The position numbers and the translations under genes were made by a program. Of a stretch of 10,576 nucleotides of DNA, positions 4,900-10,576 are shown piece after piece. Source of the DNA: JARRLC01 sp050290865 (GTDB lineage: Bacteria; Pseudomonadota; Alphaproteobacteria; Rhizobiales; Rhodomicrobiaceae); the NCBI GenBank assembly GCA_050290865.1, contig JBNKIW010000072.1, forward strand, positions 1-10,576. The letters run 5' to 3'. Within the stretch, counting starts at the first letter, position 1. The number at the start of each line of letters is the position of its first letter. Under the pieces are notes generated by a model. The model ran no database searches. It was not told the DNA's origin and saw nothing but the letters and a program-made list of their open reading frames with translations.

Positions 4900-6702
4900 A
4901 TGTCAGCGGGCAGTACTGCCAGATCTTCGTCATGGGTTAATCATCTCTTTCCGTTTTTCGCATGGCTGCCTCTGGTCACGAGACGCACGCTCGCCGCGGA
5001 CGCCGTGGCGGGAGTGACGGGCGCCATTGTCGTGCTGCCGCAGGGTGTAGCGTTCGCTACCATCGCCGGAATGCCGCCGGAATACGGGCTTTATGCCGCC
5101 ATCGTGCCCACGATTGCCGCCGCGTTGTTCGGCTCGTCCTGGCATCTGGTTGCCGGACCGAGTACCACGGCGTCGCTCATCCTTGCCACCGCACTCGGCA
5201 CGTTCGCCGAACCCGGATCGGCTCAGTATGTGAAGCTGGCAATGACGCTGGCTTTCATGGTCGGGGCGATGGAACTGGCGCTCGGCATCTTCAGAGTTGG
5301 CGGCATCGTTAATTTCATCTCGCATTCGGTGATCGTGGGTTTCACCTCAGGTGTCGGCATCATCATTATTATCACCCAGTTCAAGCACTTCGCCGGGCTG
5401 ACCATCCCACAGGGGCTGCACGTATTCGAGGTCGTCCCCTATGCAGCCATGCATATCCGCGACATAGACCCGGCAACGACGGCGACCGGGCTGATAACGC
5501 TTGCAGCGGGGATCGGGGCGCGGCGCTTCCTGCGCCGGGTGCCGTTCATGATCGTTGCGGTGGTGGCGGGAAGCCTTGTCGGGGCGGCGTTGAACCATTT
5601 CGGGGCGCATGTTGCCACACTCGGCGCTCTGCCATCGCGTTTGCCGCATCTTTCCGCGCCGAGCTTCGATCCGTCGGTCTGGGCGATGCTGCTGCCTGCG
5701 GCCCTGGCGCTGGCGATTTCAGCCCTGAACGAGTCGGTTTCGATTTCGAGGGCGATTGCCATCCGCAGCGGCCAGCACGTCGACGCCAACCAGGAGTTCA
5801 TCGGCCAAGGTGTCGCCAACACGCTGGGCTGCTTCTTCTCCGGTTATGTGGTGTCATCCTCGTTCAACCGTAGTGCGCTGAACTACGCGGCCGGCGCGAA
5901 AACGCCGGTTTCGGCATTGATCGGTGGCGTCTCACTCGCGCTGATCATCGTCGTGGCGGCGCCGCTTGCGGCGTATCTCCCTTATTCGGCGATGGCGGCG
6001 TCGCTGTTCCTTATCGGCTGGGGCCTGATCGACCGGCAAAACATCGTGCAGATCGCGCGAACGAGCCGTATCGAGACCGGCATACTGCTGGCGACGCTGG
6101 CAACAGCGCTGTTCCTGCAGGTGCAGGCAGCGATCCTGGCGGGGGTGGCGTTGTCGCTGGTGGTATATCTGTATCGCACGTCCAACCCGCGGATCGTGCA
6201 TCGCGTGCCGGACCCCGCGAGCCCCTCGCGGAAAATGACGGAGCCGCGGCCGGATCTCCCGGAATGCCCGCAGTTTCACATCATCCGTTTCAATGGCTCG
6301 CTGTTTTTTGGTGCCGTGAACAGCTTCAAGGAGGAGTTGCTTTCCTGCGAGAGCGAAAATCCGTATTGCAAGCATCTCGCCATCATCATGGCAGGCGTCA
6401 ATTTCATCGACGTGGCTGGCGCGGAAACCCTGGCGCAGATGGCCAGGCGCTACCGCAGCGCGGGGCGCAATCTGTATCTCATCAACGTGAACGGGCTCGT
6501 TCTGAACCTGCTGGAAAGGGGCGGCTACATCGACGCGATCGGCCGCGAGAACATCTTCGCCTCGAAAACCAAGGCGTACCGTCATATTTACTCCCGCCTG
6601 AATTACGATGTCTGCCGGGCCTGTCAACTGCGTGTGTTCGTCGAATGCGGGCGCGTGGGCAAGCAGGAGCCTCAGGACGCTGAAGAAGAGATGGTTTGTT
6701 AA
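4900..6702 (+). CDS. SulP (SLC26A)-family anion permease with STAS domain
   Basis: The 600-residue product has the full SulP architecture. The first membrane helix region carries the LPQGVAFA motif (about residues 46-53), followed by MPPEYGLYAA and the VAGPSTTASL signature of the substrate-binding core. About 12-14 membrane spans reach to residue 430. A cytoplasmic STAS domain lies at about 460-565, with the FIDVAGAE loop (Asp504) where anti-sigma-antagonist-like proteins carry a phosphorylatable Ser; here that residue is not Ser. Family members move sulfate, bicarbonate or other anions across the inner membrane, and the substrate cannot be told from sequence alone. The tail after STAS is unusual: Cys572, Cys575 and Cys583 form CRAC...C, and Cys600 is the last residue. 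The ATG at 4900 is preceded by AAAGG and TAGGCGAG (4881-4893). The stop overlaps the stop of the convergent membrane-protein gene within TTAA. Confidence 0.9.
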   Translation: MSAGSTARSSSWVNHLFPFFAWLPLVTRRTLAADAVAGVTGAIVVLPQGVAFATIAGMPPEYGLYAAIVPTIAAALFGSSWHLVAGPSTTASLILATALGTFAEPGSAQYVKLAMTLAFMVGAMELALGIFRVGGIVNFISHSVIVGFTSGVGIIIIITQFKHFAGLTIPQGLHVFEVVPYAAMHIRDIDPATTATGLITLAAGIGARRFLRRVPFMIVAVVAGSLVGAALNHFGAHVATLGALPSRLPHLSAPSFDPSVWAMLLPAALALAISALNESVSISRAIAIRSGQHVDANQEFIGQGVANTLGCFFSGYVVSSSFNRSALNYAAGAKTPVSALIGGVSLALIIVVAAPLAAYLPYSAMAASLFLIGWGLIDRQNIVQIARTSRIETGILLATLATALFLQVQAAILAGVALSLVVYLYRTSNPRIVHRVPDPASPSRKMTEPRPDLPECPQFHIIRFNGSLFFGAVNSFKEELLSCESENPYCKHLAIIMAGVNFIDVAGAETLAQMARRYRSAGRNLYLINVNGLVLNLLERGGYIDAIGRENIFASKTKAYRHIYSRLNYDVCRACQLRVFVECGRVGKQEPQDAEEEMVC

Positions 6703-7730
6703 CTCTCGCCGGCGGGGCAGGCCAGCGGCCGGGTGAGCGGTAGCAGGCCGAACCCGACTTTGCGGTTAGACAGGGTAAGCGCGACTGCGAGCAATACAGC
6801 GGAGGCCGCCACCGGCAACCGGTATGTGTCTGTGACCGCGCAAAGCAGCGCGACTGCGAGGAAAGGAGCCGCGGCCACCGGTACAGCGGCCAATCTGCGG
6901 TTCCGCATGCTGCAGGCGATACCGACGCCGCCTCCGTAGAGAACCCCGGCGACGAAAGCCAGCAATGCGGGCTCAGGAGCAGCGAGAAGCATTGCTGTCC
7001 CGGTTCTTCCGAGCATCGTGGATGCAATGGCGATGCATAAGAGCGAGGTCTTCATCCAGACATGCCACTGGCGGCGTCGCGCCGCGATGGGCGGCCATTT
7101 CTGGGTGGTCTGCAGGAGAATACCCGCGATGAGCGCCGTCGCGGCCACGATCCAGACATGCCAACTGCCGCTTTGACATATACCCGCCAGCGCGATCAGG
7201 ACGGCGAGGGTCAGGAGCATATCGTGTTCGTTGGCGACACGCCGGGTAGACACCCGCTGTACTGCGAGCGATAGTGTCGTGATCGCGGGCAAGAGCAGGA
7301 GGGCACCCGCCGCGGTCGTCAGTGGCGAAGCCGCCATGATCAACGCCATCGTTAGCGCATCATACGAGAGGACGCCGCCAGCAGCACGCAGACGGCGGTT
7401 GAAGAGGATCGCCATCATCGTGGTGAAGCCCGCTGCGATCGTCACACCGAGACCGAAGACGGCGGCGGCAGCCCATGGCTCAGCGTCCCGCCCAGAATTG
7501 GTGAAGAGCACCAGCGCAACGGTCTGCGCGGCTGCGGCTGCAAGCATAGCCACGGCCCCCCCTCCGCCGCGCCCGACGGGCACTCCCGCACCCGCGGGGG
7601 TTGGGTGGGCGCCGCCGGGCGCTTGCTGGGGGAGCACGACCTCGGTTCCGCCGCAGGCACCGGGTAGCCTGATGATCTTGGACGACGCTGCGTGAGCCTC
7701 ACGCAGCACTTGTCCACTTTCGGTACTCAT
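6699..7730 (-). CDS. Polytopic membrane protein of unknown function
   Basis: The 343-residue product has a soluble Gly/Pro-rich N-terminus (about 58 residues) and then roughly eight or nine hydrophobic spans, so it is an inner-membrane protein. The spans are rich in Ala and Leu, for example VAMLAAAAAQTVALVLF, FGLGVTIAAGFTTMMAILF and GVLYGGGVGIAC. I recognise no catalytic or transporter signature. The ATG at 7730-7728 is preferred over the in-frame TTG at 7751; neither has a strong ribosome binding site. The gene is divergent from the response-regulator gene, with about 244 nt between starts, so it is a natural target of that regulator. It is convergent with the permease, the two stop codons overlapping in TTAA at 6699-6702. 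It could be a transporter or a signalling accessory; the gene itself is well supported by its hydrophobic pattern, but its function is not. Confidence 0.66.
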   Translation of the reverse strand: MSTESGQVLREAHAASSKIIRLPGACGGTEVVLPQQAPGGAHPTPAGAGVPVGRGGGGAVAMLAAAAAQTVALVLFTNSGRDAEPWAAAAVFGLGVTIAAGFTTMMAILFNRRLRAAGGVLSYDALTMALIMAASPLTTAAGALLLLPAITTLSLAVQRVSTRRVANEHDMLLTLAVLIALAGICQSGSWHVWIVAATALIAGILLQTTQKWPPIAARRRQWHVWMKTSLLCIAIASTMLGRTGTAMLLAAPEPALLAFVAGVLYGGGVGIACSMRNRRLAAVPVAAAPFLAVALLCAVTDTYRLPVAASAVLLAVALTLSNRKVGFGLLPLTRPLACPAGES

Positions 7731-7974
7731 GAATGGCACTCGGTCTGGCAAAAGCGGATGACGGCCGGTAACATCGCTGTACCGCCTCGGATGCGGCCCC
7801 TTTTGAGCTGAGATGGGATAGTACCGGGCGTGATTGCGCCCCTCCAGTTACCATTAGGATACTTTCGGCGCATGTTTGAGCGGCCGGTGCCTGCTCATTC
7901 TGAGGACGGTGTGTTGACGGCATTCCGCCCGTTTTGCCCCTGATCGGTCGGGGCAGTGACGCGAGGCTTGGGCC
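7731..7974. promoter_or_regulatory. Divergent promoter region of the response regulator and membrane-protein genes
   Basis: This 244-nt gap must hold promoters for both directions. On the plus strand TTGCGC (7834-7839) with GATACT (7858-7863) at an 18-nt spacing is a fair candidate. On the minus strand TACTAT (complement of 7818-7823) could be a -10. Between them lies GGGCG-tgattg-CGCCC (7826-7841), an operator-like repeat overlapping the plus -35. In the 5' leader of the regulator gene TGCCCC (7935-7940) pairs with GGGGCA (7950-7955), ending 20 nt before the ATG. Confidence 0.35.
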
Positions 7975-8646
7975 ATGAGGGTACTTGTTATTGAGGACGA
8001 TCCGGATGGGCGCGCCGTGCTGGCGCAAGGTCTTGCGGAGTGCGGGCATGAGGCCGTATGCGTCCCCGACATCCACAGCGGCCTGCCGCTGGCCGAAGAC
8101 GGCGGGTTTGATGCACTGGTCGTCGACCGGATGCTGCCGGATGGCGACGGCCTGAGCATCGTCAGGGCGCTGCGGGCGCAAGACATCAGGACACCCGCCG
8201 TTTTCCTGACCGCGCTGAACGAGGTGGACGACCGCATCGAGGGATTGCGCGCGGGCGGAGACGACTACATCGCCAAACCGTTTTCGTTCCTGGAATTGCT
8301 GGCGCGGATCGAGGCGGTGACGCGGCGCCGGGAGGACACGCCGGAAATGATCTTGCGCGTGGGCGATCTGGAGGTGAACGCATTGACCCGGACCGTGAAA
8401 CGGGGGAATTCGGAAATTCTGCTCCAGCCCCGTGAATTCCGCCTGCTCGAATTCCTCTTGCGCCATGCGGGCCAGACAGTCACGCGGACCATGCTTCTCG
8501 AAGGGGTATGGAAATACCGCTTCGAGCCGGAGACCAAAGTCATCGACGTTCAGATGAGTCGCCTGCGGCAAAAGGTCGATCGCGGGTTCGAAAAGCCGCT
8601 GATTCACACGGTGCGTGGTGTGGGGTACTGCATCCGTGCGGATTAG
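7975..8646 (+). CDS. OmpR/PhoB-family response regulator
   Basis: The 223-residue product has an N-terminal receiver domain (residues 1-115) with all key residues: acidic pair Asp8/Asp9, phosphoacceptor Asp51 in VVDRMLP, Thr79 in FLTA and Lys101 in AKPF. A C-terminal winged-helix DNA-binding domain (about 128-221) includes LQPREFRLLEFLLRHAG, the recognition-helix region VIDVQMSRLRQKVD and the closing VRGVGY. It acts as a phosphorylation-controlled transcription factor. GAGG (7963-7966) is the ribosome binding site. The histidine kinase gene overlaps its 3' end by about 11 nt, so the two are translationally coupled partners. The stimulus is unknown. Likely targets are its own promoter and the divergent membrane-protein gene, which is an inference from layout. 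Confidence 0.93.
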   Translation: MRVLVIEDDPDGRAVLAQGLAECGHEAVCVPDIHSGLPLAEDGGFDALVVDRMLPDGDGLSIVRALRAQDIRTPAVFLTALNEVDDRIEGLRAGGDDYIAKPFSFLELLARIEAVTRRREDTPEMILRVGDLEVNALTRTVKRGNSEILLQPREFRLLEFLLRHAGQTVTRTMLLEGVWKYRFEPETKVIDVQMSRLRQKVDRGFEKPLIHTVRGVGYCIRAD

Positions 8647-10015
8647 ATCGTACCAGACCACGACGTTCCGGCTGACGGTGTTCACCAGCTTGGCGTTTGT
8701 CGTCCTCGGCGGGGTGGTGCTCGGCTTTCTTTATTGGAGAATGGTGTCGGCGATCGACGCGCAGATCGACGGAGCGCTACAGCGGGAGTTTGACGATATG
8801 AGCGCGGCCTACACCCGCGGGGGATATGAGCGGCTGCGGCGCACGGTCGCCGACCGCGCCTCGCCGCATTACGACGCGCTGCGTGTCTATCTCCTTGTCG
8901 GGCCCAACGGTGCGCAAACCGGAAATCTGAAAACGTGGCCAGCAGAGGCTCCTCCGCCGGGAGTGGTTGCCGATATCGCGGTAAGCCATGCGGCGGGGAC
9001 GGCCCGCGTCCGGACGCTGACATTCGGTGACAGCAGCCGTCTGGTGGTTGGGCGCGCACTCACCGAGCAGGACACGTTCAGAGCCATCGTCACCGGGTCG
9101 CTCCTGAGTGTGCTCTTGGCGAATCTCGTTCTTGCCATTGCGGCAGGCATGCTGCTCGCGCGCTACGCGCGGCGCCGTCTGAGCCAGATCAACGCCACCG
9201 CTCGGCAGATGCTGGCGAAGGGGCAGACCTCCGGGCAGATCATGGTTGGCGAAGGGGGCGACGAGTACGATCTCCTCGCCCGCAACATCAACTCGATGCT
9301 CGCCCGGATCCAAGGGCTGGTGGCCACGGTGCGCGGCGTGACCGAGAACATCGCTCACGATCTGCGGACTCCGCTCAACCGTCTGCGCGGACGGCTGGAA
9401 GTCGCGCTGATGGCGCCGCGTTCGCCGGAAGAATACCGCAACGAATTGCAGCGCGCTGTCGCTGACGCTGATACGATCGTCAATACGTTCAATGGCATTC
9501 TGAAGATTGCGCGGATCAAAGCGGGAGCATTGGCTCTGCCGAAAGATCGAGTGGACCTAGCGGAGGTGATAGAGGAACTGGTCGATCTCTATCAGGTTTT
9601 TGCGGAAGAACACGAGGTCGTGGTCGACGCACGATTGCCCTGCAGGCCCGGACCGGATCCTTCCCACTTGTGCGTCCTGGGCGATGCGCATCTGATCTCG
9701 CAGGCGGCCGCAAACCTCCTCGACAACGCGATCAAATACTCGCCGAAGGGCGAAACGGTGACGATTTCTGTGGTACGCAGGCAAGAGAGCGTCAGCCTCG
9801 AGATTGCGGATCACGGTCCGGGAATTCCGGCGGAACAACGCGCCGCGACGCTCGACCGTTTCGTGCGGCTGGATGCGGCGAAGAGCAAGCAGGGCTATGG
9901 ACTGGGCCTGAATTTCGTTGCCGCCGTGGCGAAATGGCATGGCGCACGTCTCGAGTTGGGTGACAATGCGCCCGGACTGAGGGCCAGCCTTACCTTTCCG
10001 TTTGCAGGGGACTGA
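8636..10015 (+). CDS. HAMP-domain sensor histidine kinase
   Basis: The 459-residue product has a classical membrane sensor plan. Transmembrane helix 1 is at about residues 13-34, a periplasmic sensor loop of about 115 residues has no family I recognise, and transmembrane helix 2 is at about 152-174. A HAMP linker follows, then the dimerisation/phosphoacceptor domain with ENIAHDLRTPLNRLR (His241). The ATP-binding domain has the N box LLDNAIKYSP (Asn364), the G1 box DHGPGIP (Asp392) and the G2 box GYGLGLNF. It phosphorylates itself on His241 and passes the phosphate to Asp51 of the regulator encoded just upstream. I prefer the GTG at 8636, which has GGGG (8622-8625) 10 nt upstream and overlaps the regulator's stop region; a GTG at 8615 in the same frame is the alternative. 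All catalytic boxes look intact. Confidence 0.92.
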   Translation: MRIRSYQTTTFRLTVFTSLAFVVLGGVVLGFLYWRMVSAIDAQIDGALQREFDDMSAAYTRGGYERLRRTVADRASPHYDALRVYLLVGPNGAQTGNLKTWPAEAPPPGVVADIAVSHAAGTARVRTLTFGDSSRLVVGRALTEQDTFRAIVTGSLLSVLLANLVLAIAAGMLLARYARRRLSQINATARQMLAKGQTSGQIMVGEGGDEYDLLARNINSMLARIQGLVATVRGVTENIAHDLRTPLNRLRGRLEVALMAPRSPEEYRNELQRAVADADTIVNTFNGILKIARIKAGALALPKDRVDLAEVIEELVDLYQVFAEEHEVVVDARLPCRPGPDPSHLCVLGDAHLISQAAANLLDNAIKYSPKGETVTISVVRRQESVSLEIADHGPGIPAEQRAATLDRFVRLDAAKSKQGYGLGLNFVAAVAKWHGARLELGDNAPGLRASLTFPFAGD

Positions 10016-10376
10016 TTTGCGAGGGGATGTGCTTTGACGTTGCGCGCCAGAACCGCCTGGCCACGCCTCGCGCTGCAGCTGCATATCAGTGCTACCTCTG
10101 GCTCACTCCTGGAAGTGTTTTTCGGGAGATTGGGGCATTGGTAATCGAAGCTTGGCTTAGCTCGCTGCTGGAATGAGAAAAGGCACTCGTCGCGCGTGGA
10201 GGCTAATTTCCGGTTTTAGGGGAACAGCAGCGCAGGTGCCTTTCTGTCTCGAACGGCAGGTTCCGACCCGACTGAGAAGAATGATCGGAGTGACCGCACC
10301 GGCGTGTCGGATCGGGTTCAATAGATCTATGGCGTCGGAGATACCTTCTCTGTTCGACTCGCTGATGCCTTTACGA
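10016..10376. other. Intergenic stretch with no recognisable gene
   Basis: About 360 nt follow the kinase stop. There is no clear terminator. A short stem GCCAG-aaccgc-CTGGC lies just after the kinase gene but has no T-run. A plus-strand frame from 10173 to 10457 has no family likeness and runs into the antisense of the PhnE-like remnant, so I treat it as chance. Confidence 0.5.
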
Positions 10377-10520
10377 TCACTGGAAGGAGCGCCGTTCTCC
10401 GCCGCTCAGGCCGTCAACGAGCGAAACCGCCATGAGGAACACGATCAGTATGGCTGAAACCTGCTGATAATCGAGCAGGCGGAGACAGCCAACGAGTTCC
10501 GTGCCGATGCCGATGCCGGC
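10377..10520 (-). pseudogene. C-terminal remnant of PhnE-like phosphonate ABC transporter permease
   Basis: On the minus strand the peptide GIGTELVGCLRLLDYQQVSA continues as ILIVFLMAVSLVDGLSGGERR before a TGA at 10377-10379. The GIG-EL, RL--Y-QVSAIL and LVD-LS pattern is the usual C-terminus of PhnE, the membrane permease of phosphonate ABC importers. Going upstream the frame meets a stop at 10527-10529, and the expected NVR-ATVLG-VGAGG segment is not found in the other frames up to the window edge. The gene is therefore broken near 10520-10529. A frameshift or junction lies there; the rest may be beyond the window. Confidence 0.55.
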
Positions 10521-10576
10521 ATCATGTCATGGACATTGTGTGGCCGTCGCTCACGGATTTCGCCCGGTATCTGAAG

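Noticed and set aside
5932..6627. 231-codon open frame on the minus strand inside the SulP gene
   Set aside because: Antisense to the SulP membrane core and STAS domain; rich in Arg and His as expected of shadow frames.
7699..8685. 328-codon open frame on the minus strand opposite the response regulator
   Set aside because: The plus strand encodes a complete receiver and winged-helix regulator with all key residues; the minus frame has no recognisable motif.
10173..10457. 94-codon plus-strand frame after the kinase gene
   Set aside because: No family likeness, no good ribosome binding site, and its 3' part is antisense to the PhnE-like remnant.

Overview
The window reads as a GC-rich proteobacterial chromosome, most likely an alphaproteobacterium of the Hyphomicrobiales type. 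That placement rests on codon and amino-acid style and on the kinds of insertion-sequence and recombinase remnants present; it is inference, because no ribosomal or other marker gene is in view. Intact genes alternate with stretches of decayed mobile DNA, so this looks like an accessory or recombination-prone region.

Layout from the left. (1) About 1-525 is the 3' end of a group II intron: the C-terminus of its reverse transcriptase/maturase, then RNA domain V. Next comes a minus-strand scrap of the N-terminus of a PolB-like 3'-5' exonuclease (653-751). (2) 884-1585 encodes a ComB-family 2-phosphosulfolactate phosphatase. (3) 1928-3619 is a tight two-gene unit: an inverse-autotransporter beta-barrel protein with no passenger, then, 3 nt later, a small secreted protein with four cysteines that I do not recognise. 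(4) 3631-4394 is a graveyard of mobile elements: a frameshifted IS3-family transposase C-terminus fused to a serine-recombinase fragment, and the terminal repeats of an IS21-like element. (5) 4395-4899 is a long leader region with a possible Cys-containing small ORF, a hairpin over its ribosome binding site, and nested inverted repeats. (6) 4900-6702 is a SulP-family anion permease with a C-terminal STAS domain and a cysteine-bearing tail. (7) Convergent with it, 6699-7730 (minus) encodes a polytopic membrane protein of unknown function. (8) Divergent from that gene, 7975-10015 is an OmpR-type response regulator overlapping its HAMP-domain sensor histidine kinase. (9) The right end holds about 360 nt with nothing recognisable, then a minus-strand 3' remnant of a PhnE-like phosphonate ABC permease.

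How parts may work together: the two-component system probably controls its own expression and the divergent membrane protein, and possibly the SulP permease behind it. ComB and SulP could both relate to sulfur (sulfonate and sulfate), but they are separated by mobile debris and nothing in the sequence links them. The most interesting unit is the barrel-only inverse autotransporter with its co-transcribed secreted partner, which might be a split surface-display system.
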